DNA from: Planctomycetota bacterium
GTDB lineage: Bacteria; Planctomycetota; Planctomycetia; Pirellulales; Lacipirellulaceae
Assembly: GCA_029781135.1 (NCBI GenBank)
Contig: JAKOXH010000022.1
Span: forward strand, 1-64,000
Direction of reading: 5' to 3'
Length of the DNA: 64,000 nt
Shown: piece by piece, positions 1 to 8,572 of the stretch
Numbering within the stretch: the first letter of the stretch is position 1
Layout of the letters: every line of letters begins with the position of its first letter
Position numbers and translations under genes: made by a program
The notes under the pieces: model-generated
What the model was told of the DNA's origin: nothing
The model's input: the letters and a program-made list of their open reading frames with translations, nothing else
Databases searched by the model: none

Positions 1-286
1 ACTGGCAACCGCAAAAGAACTGCCAGTACGGGTTTTCCACCCAACGGGCCACCACCGACTCGTCACTCTCGTCGTAGGCATGCTTCAAATACAACAGGCC
101 GACCATCAGCCGCGTGTTCACTCCCGGTCGGCCCAGCTCTTCCGCGTAGCAGGCGTCGATGGCCGAGTCAAACTGCGACCAGTCCAGACGCTCGGCCAGC
201 ATGTACAGCGGATGCTCCGGATTCAACAGTTCGCTCAAGCGAGCACCAAACAATTCAATCTGCGGAGAACGTGACTTGGGTTGCAT
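1..286 (-). CDS. IS5-type transposase, N-terminal part (runs off the left edge)
   Basis: Reading leftwards from the ATG at 286, the frame is open to the window edge and gives about 95 residues beginning MQPKSRSPQIELFGARL. It matches the N-terminal DUF772-type region of IS5-family transposases: the stretch RPGVNTRLMVGLLYLKHAYD followed by DESVVARWVENPYWQFFCG is characteristic. The DDE catalytic part would lie outside the window. The outer IS end probably lies near 390-400, because the neighbouring protease remnant (396-740) stops there beside a CTAG tetranucleotide. Family assignment is from recognition of the motif order; the subfamily is uncertain. Confidence 0.8.
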   Translation of the reverse strand, partial: MQPKSRSPQIELFGARLSELLNPEHPLYMLAERLDWSQFDSAIDACYAEELGRPGVNTRLMVGLLYLKHAYDESDESVVARWVENPYWQFFCGCQ

Positions 287-395
287 TTTTCGCCAGCTTT
301 CGAGGACACAGGAACCAAAACCTGGCAAATTTTAGCGCCACAACAACCGCTACGCACCCCCTATTCGTAGACACAACGCAGTTTTTCAGGGACGA

Positions 396-740
396 CTAGT
401 TATCATCAATTAACAAGCCCGGGTTGATATCGCCCTCGACGTCGCCCAGGCCCAGGGCATGGCCGATTTCGTGCGCGAGGAGCCGGCGAAATATATCCAG
501 TGTGTACAGCGCCCCAGAGTTGCTATTGAGGATGATGCCGGCGCCTGCGCTCGCCGGGCCACCTTCCTGCGGTTGTTCGAGCCGCACGAATTGCACCACC
601 CGCATATCATTTGCCGAAATCTGCAAACGTGCCAGGAACCAATTTTCAACTGGTCCAGAAACTCTGCAATTGTCAAGAACACGAACCGACTTGGCAGCCT
701 GTTGAAAAAGGGCACTGGCTCGTGGTCATCCAAGAAAACA
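396..740 (-). pseudogene. Remnant of a zinc-protease (metzincin-like) gene, truncated at both ends
   Basis: The minus-strand frame from about 740 to 396 has no in-frame ATG near its beginning and opens directly after a stop. It encodes ...SVRVLDNCRVSGPVENWFL, then NDMRVVQFVRLEQPQ, then LLAHEIGHALGLGD, the HExxHxxGxxD zinc site of metzincin peptidases (H, H and D as ligands). Only a few codons follow the zinc site before a stop, where IS-like DNA begins. The NDMRVVxxVRL segment also occurs near the C-terminus of the neighbouring surface protein (1109-3142), so this may be a degraded relative carrying a protease domain. Upstream coding potential jumps frame near 720-740, consistent with decay. 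Function is probably lost. Confidence 0.6.
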
Positions 741-1108
741 CCAAGAATCTGACGGCTGGCGCGCGTGCCTGTCCCCTTTTTTCAGCGCCGATCTAGCTCG
801 CTTCCGCCACAATGATGACGCGCGCGTGTTCCTGCAGCTTCACGCCTGGGTCAAGCCGGCGAACTAAACCATTTTTCCACGATGCCCGCGATCGCTAGAG
901 GGTGGCGCCGCAAGCGCCAAGTGCGTTTCGACGGGCAACGGAACGGTGCCGGGCGGAAGATCGGCCGGTCGTAGGTGCGCTTCCCCAGCGATCTGCTCAT
1001 CGCGCGTCCGGCGCTCTACGTCTCGTTCATCGGCTGCGGGAATGATCATGTTCAACTTTCATCCATGCCGAAAAACACGGCATCCAGTACGCACGAACAG
1101 AACGTGGC
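741..1108. other. Intergenic stretch, no feature recognised
   Basis: About 370 bases between the protease remnant and the 3' end of the Ser/Gly-rich gene. No convincing coding frame, RNA gene or strong hairpin was seen; it may hold further decayed sequence from the protease gene. Confidence 0.4.
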
Positions 1109-3142
1109 CTACTTCCCCTGCGGGGGCAGCATGGGCGCAGCGGGTTGATTTGCCGCCGGTTGCGCGTTTGGTTCTTGGAGCCGCACTAGTTCGACGACTC
1201 GCATATCGTTCGGCCCGTAATGCACGAGGCCGGTGGATTCATTCTGCGTCAAATTGTTGACGCTCGTCTCCATCATGATGCGGTTGTTCTTGTCGTCGTT
1301 GTACGACCACACGGCACGTTGCGTGTTTTTATCGACCGTGCCTTGGATGTTGTAGCTCTTGCCGGCTTTCTGGTCGAACGCCGTGCCGCCGATGATGCCC
1401 TCTTTCGTCACCGCCAGTTGCACCATCACGCTTGGCTCTTTCAAACCGTCGGGCGTCGCCGCGAAGACGCCGAGCGGCAGCCAATCGACTTGGGCTGCTG
1501 CTTGCTGGGCGAGTACGGGTGCCTCGTCGATCATGCGCACGGTCTGTTGATAGAAGACCGGCGCTGGCTGGTACCACACGCCGTTCACGTAGACCACGCC
1601 GTTGTTGCAATAGATGTACTCGCCGGGCCCGTAGTCCCAGTAGTAGGGCGTCGACCAGCCAAAACCACACCAGTCATAAAGCAGCGGGGCCGTGGTCCAA
1701 CTCCACCAGAACCAGGGGCGGTTCCAGCGGACGCAGTAGTCATTCCAGAAGCCCCAGCCGTGATGCAGATCGTGGCCCCACCAACCGCCACGAAATGGGA
1801 ACTTGTCGTGATCGTGGCGGTCGTGCCAATCGCCGCGGATGTCATGTGCGATGTTGAAGCGATCGCCATCACGCCACTTGCCCGACCAATCGCGGTGATC
1901 GTGGCCCTGGCCTTCTTTGCCGCTCCAAATATTGCTCCAATTCTTGAAATCCCCTCGGACGCGATCACTACCACGAAATTCGCGGTCGCCGCCATCGCGG
2001 ACAATGCCTTTATCAAGTCCAGTATTGCGGCCATCGCCGAGGTTGGAGCCCTTCGACGTGTCAAGGTTTAAGTGCCTATCCAACTTGTCGCTTCGTTCAC
2101 TATTTTGGGCAGCCGTCCAGCCGCGGCTCTTGTTACCGCTGTTGTTTAGGTCGTTGTTCGAGCCGTTGTTAAATTTGAATTGCTGGCCGTCCTTGGTAAT
2201 ACGATCGCCAACGTTCGCGTTCGAGTTGCCCGAGGTGCTGTTTCCATCATCGTGATTGCGCGCGAAATTCTGGCCATTTCCCTTGAGCACACTCTTGTCG
2301 CCATTGCCCGCGGTGCCATTCTCATTTCCCTGCGTCCCTGCATTGTTCTGCATTTTGAGAAAGTTTTGCACGTCGCCATCCGTTGGCCGACGGACTTGAT
2401 AGTTCTTGCTTCCTTGGCCATTTACGCCGTTATTCGCGCCAAATTGTTGGCCGTTAACCGTTGTTCTGCCATCCGATTTGACCGTATTCGCCTGAGAACC
2501 CTGGCCATTCGACTGCTGATTAAGAAACGTCTGCAACTGGGCTTGGTCCACATGGGACCGACCATCACGTTGTTGGAATGAACTTTGCGATACGCCGTTA
2601 TTGCCATTCGCCTGGGAGGACGTTGTGCGCGAAACGCCCGACGAATCGCCACGCGAATTATCACTAAATACTCGCGCGCCACCAGCCGAAGACGCTCCGC
2701 CGTTCATCGAACGGAACGTGGAACTATCGCCGCTGAAGGAACGAACGGCCGAGCTGCCACTCGCAGAGTCGCCACTATCCGACGAGCGAAACGTTGGCCT
2801 GTAATCGCTACGGATACTGGGCCCATCAGAAAATGATCGGCTGCTGCTCCCACTGCTAAACGACCGCCACGAGCTTCCCGAGTCGCCGCTACTGAATGAA
2901 CGGAACGATCGGCTGCTTCCGCTATCACCGCCGCCAAAAGAGCGCATCGAGTGGCTGCCGCCGTCGCTGAACGACCGCATGGAGCTTCCCCCATCGCCGC
3001 CAAATGATCGCGACGAGAAACCGCCACCGCCACCGCCGCCACCACCTCCGCCGTGATGGTCGGCCAGCGTGGTCCCACTCATCACAAGTCCTAAAAATAC
3101 GTATGCAACCGATGCGGCTCTCCGCCACCATAACGCGATCAT
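1109..3142 (-). CDS. Ser/Gly-rich RSF-repeat secreted surface protein (planctomycete type)
   Basis: The protein has about 677 residues from the ATG at 3142, chosen because GGAGG lies 8 nt upstream and the product then starts with a clean signal peptide (MIALWWRRAASVAYVFLGLV, cleavage near TTLADH); an ATG at 3175 is also in frame. After a poly-Gly run come about 110 residues of imperfect RSF repeats rich in Ser, Gly and Asp, then an Asn/Gln-rich low-complexity middle, a His/Asp/Trp-rich part (DHRDWSGKWRDGDRF) and a compact C-terminal domain with WFWWSWTTAPLLYDW and YIYCNNGVVYVNGVWYQP. This layout resembles planctomycete proteins annotated as mu-protocadherin-like cell-surface proteins. Function is unknown; a structural or adhesive surface role is inference. 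Confidence 0.8.
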   Translation of the reverse strand: MIALWWRRAASVAYVFLGLVMSGTTLADHHGGGGGGGGGGGFSSRSFGGDGGSSMRSFSDGGSHSMRSFGGGDSGSSRSFRSFSSGDSGSSWRSFSSGSSSRSFSDGPSIRSDYRPTFRSSDSGDSASGSSAVRSFSGDSSTFRSMNGGASSAGGARVFSDNSRGDSSGVSRTTSSQANGNNGVSQSSFQQRDGRSHVDQAQLQTFLNQQSNGQGSQANTVKSDGRTTVNGQQFGANNGVNGQGSKNYQVRRPTDGDVQNFLKMQNNAGTQGNENGTAGNGDKSVLKGNGQNFARNHDDGNSTSGNSNANVGDRITKDGQQFKFNNGSNNDLNNSGNKSRGWTAAQNSERSDKLDRHLNLDTSKGSNLGDGRNTGLDKGIVRDGGDREFRGSDRVRGDFKNWSNIWSGKEGQGHDHRDWSGKWRDGDRFNIAHDIRGDWHDRHDHDKFPFRGGWWGHDLHHGWGFWNDYCVRWNRPWFWWSWTTAPLLYDWCGFGWSTPYYWDYGPGEYIYCNNGVVYVNGVWYQPAPVFYQQTVRMIDEAPVLAQQAAAQVDWLPLGVFAATPDGLKEPSVMVQLAVTKEGIIGGTAFDQKAGKSYNIQGTVDKNTQRAVWSYNDDKNNRIMMETSVNNLTQNESTGLVHYGPNDMRVVELVRLQEPNAQPAANQPAAPMLPPQGK

Positions 3143-3709
3143 CTCACGAACCTCCAAGCGCGGCATTGAATCCATTACGCCGCGCCTCTCCTGGGAGCTA
3201 CGTCACAAATCGTTTGTGTTGGTCTAATTCTATTGTATGCAACCGCGGCACCGTGCTGGGACCGGGCAAACCGCAATTTTGCAGTCCGCATTCAGGGGGA
3301 AGCTGTCCCTCGCCAACTGGCGATACTTTGGCGGAAGTCGCTGTGCCTGTCATTTCGGGGGGAGCGCGATGCCTCGGAGTCGTTATAGGCAACGATTGTG
3401 CCAAGGGTATCGTGGCGGCCGGTTATGCAACAAAAGTCTGTTTTCACGGTACCTGGCATCGATGAGTCACCGTGCCACCGACCGACTTGGCCAAAGAATC
3501 GATGTCCATTCGACAACTTCTGTCATCGAAATGACAACAGATAAACGTCATTCAACAACCGAGAAGGCCAGCAGCCGCATAGCCATATTTGCCCGCAAAA
3601 CCGGCCCCATCCAACAGCACCCAGCTGGACGCATTGCATGTGGTAGAGTTGTGTTGATTGCCGCACGGTTGCGCGCGCTCTCCCTCCGCATCGTTTTGCG
3701 AGTTCCTGG
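3143..3709. other. Intergenic region between divergent genes
   Basis: About 570 bases separating the Ser/Gly-rich gene (leftward) from the glycosyltransferase (rightward), so it must hold both promoters. I could not pick a convincing -35/-10 pair. Short frames here look like chance ORFs. Confidence 0.4.
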
Positions 3710-4948
3710 ATGATACTTCCGTTGGCCCCCGGTACCGCGACTGGGCCATTCCCTGATACGCAGGATTCTGGCACCCCCACGCTGTTGCCCACGGCAGACG
3801 CGTACTGCCCCGCTGCGGTCGCCGTTCCCGCGACGCCGCCGCGTTCGATTTTCGCACTCCACCTGGTCAACGGCGAGCATTATTCGGGGGCCGAGCGCGT
3901 TCAAGATTTACTCGCCCGGCAACTGCCCCACTTCGGCTGCGAAGTCGGCTTCGCCTGCGTAAAGCCGCAGCGCTTTCCCAACGCCCGCGAAACGAAGACC
4001 GCGCCTTTGGTCGAAATGCCGATGCGTGGCCGCTTCGACCTGCGGATCGTCAAGCAAATTGAAAAGCTGTGCCGCGACGAGGGCTACCAGCTCATTCACG
4101 CCCACACGCCACGGACGGCACTTGTCGGCCGGCTCGCCGCCCTTCGCGCCGGTGTACCATTCATTTACCATGTTCACAGCCCGGCCGGTCGCGACTCCAC
4201 GCGCCGCGCGCTGAATTGGATCAATGCCATGGCCGAATGGGCCGTCGTCCGCGGTGCCGATCGGCTTATCGCCGTTTCGCCAAGCCTGCGCGAGTACATG
4301 ATTGGCCGCGGCATCACACCGGAGCGAATCACCTGCGTTCCCAACGGCGTGCCTGCGTCCACATTTACCGCCGAACGACGCCCGCCCACCGGCACGTGGA
4401 CGCTCGGTGTCGTCGCCCTCTTCCGCCCCCGCAAGGGCGTCGAAACGCTGCTCGAAGCGCTTGCCATCCTGCGCTCGCGGAACATCAACGTGCGATTGCG
4501 GGCCGTCGGCGGCTTTGAAACACCCATTTACAAGGCCGAGATTCTGGGCCTGGCCGAACGGCTCGACTTGGCGCCCGCCATCGACTGGATCGGCTTCACG
4601 CGCAACGTGAACCGCGAACTCGCGAAGATCAACCTGTTCGTGCTGCCCAGCTTATTCGGTGAAGGCCTGCCAATGGTCGTGCTCGAAGCGATGGCCGCCG
4701 GCTTGCCGGTGGTCGCGTCTCGAGTCGAAGGCGTGCCGGAAGCGGTCGTCCACCGCGAAACTGGCCTACTGGTCGAACCTGCCAGCGTCAGCCAATTGGC
4801 GCGGGCGATCGAAGAAGTGATCGCCGGCGAGGTCGATTACACGGAGCTCAGCCACGGTGCCCGTCAGCGCCACGCCGACCATTTTTCCGATACGAAAATG
4901 GCGGAAGGCGTCGCCAGCGTCTATCGCGAAGTGCTCGCCAACAGATAG
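3710..4948 (+). CDS. Glycosyltransferase family 4 (GT-B fold)
   Basis: A 412-residue protein. Residues about 46-230 form the acceptor lobe (LHLVNGEHYSGAERV, LIHAHTPRTALVGRLAAL, FIYHVHSP). The donor lobe follows from about 230 with VVALFRPRKGVETLLEAL and the retaining-GT signature EGLPMVVLE at 318-326, an EX7E motif, then EAMAAGLPVVASRVEGVPE. The family transfers sugars from nucleotide-sugar donors onto polysaccharide, lipid or protein acceptors; the acceptor cannot be read here. The first 45 residues are Pro-rich and outside the fold, but no other ATG lies before residue 103, so 3710 is kept. A hairpin starts at the last base of the stop codon. Confidence 0.9.
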   Translation: MILPLAPGTATGPFPDTQDSGTPTLLPTADAYCPAAVAVPATPPRSIFALHLVNGEHYSGAERVQDLLARQLPHFGCEVGFACVKPQRFPNARETKTAPLVEMPMRGRFDLRIVKQIEKLCRDEGYQLIHAHTPRTALVGRLAALRAGVPFIYHVHSPAGRDSTRRALNWINAMAEWAVVRGADRLIAVSPSLREYMIGRGITPERITCVPNGVPASTFTAERRPPTGTWTLGVVALFRPRKGVETLLEALAILRSRNINVRLRAVGGFETPIYKAEILGLAERLDLAPAIDWIGFTRNVNRELAKINLFVLPSLFGEGLPMVVLEAMAAGLPVVASRVEGVPEAVVHRETGLLVEPASVSQLARAIEEVIAGEVDYTELSHGARQRHADHFSDTKMAEGVASVYREVLANR

Positions 4949-4968
4949 CCCGGCCGTCTCGGCCGGGC
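4948..4968. repeat. TAG-stem hairpin, copy 1
   Basis: A perfect 8-bp inverted repeat GCCCGGCC / GGCCGGGC around the loop GTCTC; the G of the glycosyltransferase stop codon TAG is its first base. It could end transcription but lacks a T-run. Same design as hairpins at 11462, 20487, 25911, 27398, 31468 and 50533. Confidence 0.7.
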
Positions 4969-5063
4969 GCGACGGCGGTTGCACATCGCAAATTCGCAAA
5001 TTCCCAAATTCGTGATCTTGTGGCGGGGCCAGGGCCGATCAGTTTTCCACATTGAGCTCGAAG

Positions 5064-5146
5064 TGTGGCATGCTCTCGCGAAGCGTGAGCATGGAACTGC
5101 CGGAGAGACATGGCCACGTCGGAGTACCTCCGAGGCCATGCCACCC
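5064..5146. repeat. Dispersed GTGGCATGC inverted element, copy 1
   Basis: TGTGGCATGCTCTCGCG on the left is mirrored by GGCCATGCCACCC on the right, with GCGTGAGCATG inside. Related elements lie at 41831-41921 and 50565-50653. Non-coding; origin unknown. Confidence 0.5.
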
Positions 5147-5199
5147 TGCTGCGGGCCGGCGATGGTACGACAAACAGCTTGTTGCCTTCAAATGGAGTT

Positions 5200-5220
5200 G
5201 GTATGATAAGTTATCATACC
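5200..5220. promoter_or_regulatory. Perfect palindromic operator of the toxin-antitoxin operon
   Basis: GGTATGATAA-G-TTATCATACC is a perfect 10-bp inverted repeat with one central base, ending 12 bases before the antitoxin ATG. TATGAT inside it could be a -10 element, so a bound repressor would block transcription. Ribbon-helix-helix antitoxins characteristically bind such sites to autoregulate; the role here is inferred from sequence and position. Confidence 0.75.
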
Positions 5221-5232
5221 GCGAGGATTCCT

Positions 5233-5436
5233 ATGAGTGCCGCCAAGATTGCCATCACCATCGATTCCGAATTGGTTGCGCGGCTCGATGAGCTGGTTAC
5301 TAGCCGTCAATTTGCTAGCCGTAGCCGCGCTGTGCAAGAAGCGGTGCGCGAAAAGCTTGAAAAGATCGACCGCACGCGGCTAGCAAGTGAGTGTGCCAAG
5401 CTCGATCCGGAATTTGAAAAGCAGCTGGCGGAATAA
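5233..5436 (+). CDS. Ribbon-helix-helix antitoxin of a MazEF/PemIK-type module
   Basis: A 67-residue protein starting [21 protein letters not shown]. The beta-strand (KIAITID) followed by two helices ([11 protein letters not shown] and [17 protein letters not shown]) is the CopG/MetJ-type DNA-binding fold that dimerises on palindromic operators. The ATG at 5233 is chosen over an in-frame ATG at 5110 because GAGGA sits just upstream, the RHH fold starts there, and the operator would otherwise lie inside the gene. The C-terminal tail ([20 protein letters not shown]) is the usual toxin-wrapping segment. The toxin gene follows after 23 bases. The product should neutralise the toxin and repress the operon. 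Confidence 0.85.
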   Translation: MSAAKIAITIDSELVARLDELVTSRQFASRSRAVQEAVREKLEKIDRTRLASECAKLDPEFEKQLAE

Positions 5437-5459
5437 GGCCTCGGCACCGAAATCGAATC

Positions 5460-5798
5460 ATGGCCCGAATATTAAGAGGCAGCATTCACTGGGCCGATCT
5501 TGAACCCGTCCGCAGACACGACCAAGGCGGCCAGCGACCGGTCGTCATCGTCAGCCACGATGTGTTCAATGCCCGCTCGGGCACGGTCATCGCAATGGCC
5601 ATCACCAGCCAGCCCCAAGCGGCCGGTTTTCCACTGACGCTGGAAATTCAAGGCTCCAAACTGCCCAAGAAATCTTGGGTCAAGATGAGCCAGATCCGAA
5701 CACTTTCGGTCGAGCGAATCGGAAAAAAAGTCGGGCAATTGTCGGCCGACGAATTGGAAAAAGTCATCGGCGGACTTAACGAGATTATCGGCGACTGA
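5460..5798 (+). CDS. MazF/PemK-family mRNA interferase toxin
   Basis: A 112-residue protein starting MARILRGSIHWADLEPV. The family core is clear: RGSIHWADLEP strand, GGQRPVVIVSHDVFN loop and strand (conserved Arg of the RPV/RPA motif), TVIAMAITSQ, LPKKSWVKMSQIRTLSVERI and the C-terminal helix LSADELEKVIGGL. MazF-like toxins are SH3-like barrels cutting RNA at short sequences; the target sequence cannot be predicted. Length is typical and key residues look intact, so the toxin is probably active. It is translated from the antitoxin transcript and controlled through the palindrome at 5200-5220. Confidence 0.92.
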   Translation: MARILRGSIHWADLEPVRRHDQGGQRPVVIVSHDVFNARSGTVIAMAITSQPQAAGFPLTLEIQGSKLPKKSWVKMSQIRTLSVERIGKKVGQLSADELEKVIGGLNEIIGD

Positions 5799-5810
5799 CG
5801 ATTGTCTCGT

Positions 5811-6896
5811 TTATCGCGTCGGCTGCGCTTGCAGCGGCACCGCCTCCGACACCGGCGCGTTTTCGACCACGTGTTTCCAACCAAACGGCGTGCGCGGCCG
5901 TTCGAAGAGCGCCTGCTGAATTCGATCCAGCGGATTATTCACCTTCGCCTGCTCGATCTGAAACACGTAGACATGCCGGTCCTTGTTCGGCAGCGTCACT
6001 TGCATCGCCCGCGGTAATTGCCGCGCTCGATCAAGAATCATATCGACCTGAGAAAAGTCGGCTGCTTGCTGCTGGAACCTCGGCAGCGCCGTAATCCACA
6101 CTTGATGCGTGGGGTCCGTGTTGTCCTTGTCGTTGACCTTCATCCAATAACGCTGCTTCAACTTCTCCGCGTCGGCCCCGAACAAAAACGGCAACGGTCC
6201 ATCGATGATATTTTGGCCGATCATCTGCGGCGGGAGCGGGCGCTCGATGACCTGCTTCTGATTCGCGCGAAATTCGTAGATCGACTTGCCGTCGCAGACC
6301 CAGTGTTCGCCAATCGCGTCCGGCTGCTTAACCCAGTCGCCGCGCTTCGGGGCCTGGGGATTATCGGCCGGTGCCGGCTGTTCTTTATAAGTGTAAATCT
6401 CCGTGATTTGAAAACTCCCCTTGTCGGGCTTCGCGTACGTCAGTTCGCCTTTGTTCTTGTTGAGCGGGGCCAGCTGGCCGTTGATCACCGGCCCGAACGC
6501 CGCCACATATTCCAATCGATCAAACGGGCAACTGAACGTCACGACCTTGCCGCTTTGTTGCTGCCAGGCAGCGAGCACTTGGTCTAACGCAGCCTGCTCA
6601 AGCGCGTTGAGTTGAAACCCGGGCGGGGCTTGCGGTACGACTGGCACCTGCGCGGCGGGCGACTGCGGAACTTGAGAAGCCGTCGCCTGGGGCGCCGCCA
6701 TTGCCCCTGGTTGTGCTGGCAAGGCTTGCACGCCCGCCGGCGTTTGCGGGTACGTCGCAGTCGTTCCTTGTGCATAGCCCTGTGTGTCGGGATACGGCTG
6801 CGTCACCCCTGCTTGCTGACCAACTGCGGTCGTCACCACAAACAGGATGATCGCTACGGAGCAGGTTCCACCAACGCGATTAAATGCGCGCATCAC
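5811..6896 (-). CDS. TIGR03009-family secreted planctomycete protein
   Basis: A 361-residue protein. N-terminal signal peptide (RVGGTCSVAIILFVVTTAVG, cleavage near VGQQ), a Pro/Gln/Ala-rich linker to about residue 95, then a conserved domain with FQLNALEQAALDQVLAAWQQ, VVTFSCPFDRLEY, GELTYAKPDKGSF, HWVCDGKSIYEF and PLPFLFGADAEKLKQRYW. That order is characteristic of the planctomycete-specific family TIGR03009, whose fold resembles LolA-type lipoprotein carriers (family knowledge, not proven here). It converges on the mazF gene, with 12 bases between the stops. Confidence 0.85.
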   Translation of the reverse strand: MMRAFNRVGGTCSVAIILFVVTTAVGQQAGVTQPYPDTQGYAQGTTATYPQTPAGVQALPAQPGAMAAPQATASQVPQSPAAQVPVVPQAPPGFQLNALEQAALDQVLAAWQQQSGKVVTFSCPFDRLEYVAAFGPVINGQLAPLNKNKGELTYAKPDKGSFQITEIYTYKEQPAPADNPQAPKRGDWVKQPDAIGEHWVCDGKSIYEFRANQKQVIERPLPPQMIGQNIIDGPLPFLFGADAEKLKQRYWMKVNDKDNTDPTHQVWITALPRFQQQAADFSQVDMILDRARQLPRAMQVTLPNKDRHVYVFQIEQAKVNNPLDRIQQALFERPRTPFGWKHVVENAPVSEAVPLQAQPTR

Positions 6897-7201
6897 ATCT
6901 CACCAGGTTTTCAAGTTTAATTGCAGCTTTAGCGGCTGCCGCCCGGCAGCTGCGATCACAACGCGGCTCATATTCCCAAATCGCCTTAAACGCCCGTTAG
7001 AGGCATACATTCCTCATATCGCTGGCATTCAGGGGCCGCAAACTATAGCTATCGACTGCGGAATGACCTAGACCAGCCGCTCACTATGGAGTGGCCAATA
7101 TGTGCTATCATCGAGCACAACTCGACCTTGACCCCGCTGCGCGGTCTCCGGAAGATTTGCGGCCCTCGTCTCAACTTCGTCTCTCACACGCGGATCTAGC
7201 C
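6897..7201. other. Divergent intergenic region
   Basis: About 305 bases between two genes transcribed apart, probably carrying both promoters. An open frame from 7091 continues into the downstream gene but the signal peptide argues for a start at 7202. Nothing else was recognised. Confidence 0.4.
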
Positions 7202-8272
7202 ATGCGGATCTCCTCGCGATCGGTGCAAATGTTGGCTGCGCTCATCATCACCGCCATTTTGCCAGCCACGGTAGTCGCTCAGTCGCCGGCCTCCCCAAAC
7301 ACACCTGCCGCTCCACGACGCACGGCGCAACTGCCGACCACCAAGTGGACCCGCGTTCCTGACGTCCAACAAACCTCGTTCGATCGCGAAAAGCCCCTTT
7401 CCGAAGCCACCTCTCAAACAGTCACCTTCGGCCAGCAGCCGCTGCACGTCGGCGATCAAAGCGAGCAAACCGCAACGGTCGAAATGCGCATGAAGCTCAT
7501 CATGCGGCGCGAGAACGAATTACTCGGCAGCCATCAATCGACCGTTCGCACGTCCCAACATCGCATCGTTACGACGACGGCCGTGGAAGGCGACCGCGCG
7601 CTGGCTGTCGCCGTTCGGTACCCCGAAGCCACCAAACGAATCGTCGCCGCGGAAGCACCGGCGGCCGCAGCCGCCGACGGCACTTCAACCGCCGATACGG
7701 CCGCCCCATATCAGCCCGTCGCGCAACCCGTGCAAGGTAAAACCTATTTGTGCCGCCGCGAACCAGGCGACAGCGGCAAACTGATCGTCACCGATGAAAC
7801 CGGCAACACGCCGCCCAAAGAAGAACTCGATATCGTGGCACCGCAAATGGAAACAGTTGGTCGGCCGAATCCACTCGTCCAATTCTTGGCCGGCCGCACC
7901 GTGAGCGTCGGCCAGCAACTCGACGTGCCGCGCGATTTGGCCAGCCGCATCTTCAACCTCGGCGACAAGTTCGGCGAAATCACCCGCTTCACGCTAACGT
8001 TAAAAAGCATTCGCCACGACACCGGCGCCGATTACGCCAGCTTCATCGCCAACGTCGAAGCCACGTCGCACGACGCCTCGCAAATGCGGCTTGAAGTCGA
8101 AGGCCCCCTCACCGTGCAAGTCGATTCGTGCCGCGCCACCGACATTTGTCTCGTCGGCCCCATCGGCCTTTCCGAAACGCGCGGCAGCTACAGCACCGCC
8201 TGCCAGGTCATTGGCACCGGGCACCTGCAACTCAACATCGCCTCGGCATTCCACGAACCCCCGCGAAAATGA
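7202..8272 (+). CDS. Secreted protein of unknown function
   Basis: I do not recognise a named family. From the ATG at 7202 the product has 356 residues with a good signal peptide (MRISSRSVQMLAALIITAIL, cleavage near VVAQ); the frame is open back to 7091 but those residues are not signal-like. The mature part is all-beta in appearance: QTVTFGQQPLHVGDQSEQTA, VEMRMKLIMRRENELL, YLCRREPGDSGKLIVTDE, FLAGRTVSVGQQLDVPRDLA, TLTLKSIRHDTGADYASF, LEVEGPLTVQVDSCRATD and LVGPIGLSETRGSYST. This resembles planctomycete periplasmic proteins seen next to other exported proteins. It may be co-oriented with, but separated by a 300-base repeat-bearing gap from, the next secreted protein. Confidence 0.75.
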   Translation: MRISSRSVQMLAALIITAILPATVVAQSPASPNTPAAPRRTAQLPTTKWTRVPDVQQTSFDREKPLSEATSQTVTFGQQPLHVGDQSEQTATVEMRMKLIMRRENELLGSHQSTVRTSQHRIVTTTAVEGDRALAVAVRYPEATKRIVAAEAPAAAAADGTSTADTAAPYQPVAQPVQGKTYLCRREPGDSGKLIVTDETGNTPPKEELDIVAPQMETVGRPNPLVQFLAGRTVSVGQQLDVPRDLASRIFNLGDKFGEITRFTLTLKSIRHDTGADYASFIANVEATSHDASQMRLEVEGPLTVQVDSCRATDICLVGPIGLSETRGSYSTACQVIGTGHLQLNIASAFHEPPRK

Positions 8273-8299
8273 CCGAAGCGGCTGCGCCCTGAATGATTC

Positions 8300-8372
8300 T
8301 GTGGGAGGCGTCTCCGACGCCGATGATGGCATCTACTTCTGCACGCCATCGGCCTGAGAAAGGCCTCCCACA
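8300..8372. repeat. TGTGGGAGGC palindromic element, copy 1
   Basis: Outer arms TGTGGGAGGC / GCCTCCCACA are perfect 10-mers; inside, GGCGTCTCCGACGCC is itself a hairpin and GCCGATGATGGC faces GCCATCGGCC. A second copy is at 48245-48317 and a diverged one at 19006-19097. The rest of the 8273-8572 gap shows nothing. Confidence 0.8.
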
Positions 8373-8572
8373 ATCCATTGGCTGCAGAGCGTCGATGAGT
8401 TCCGCTAGCACCGCTATCTGCTTCGCTTGCGGCTAAACCGTTCTCAATCAAACCCTGCGCGCCCTCGCTGCGTAGAAACACTGCCGACAACGAAACCGCG
8501 CATTACTTTCCGCGCGCTGCCAGCCACTGAACTTGGCCATTGCCGGCTTGTCTGTACACGGAGGGATGAAAC

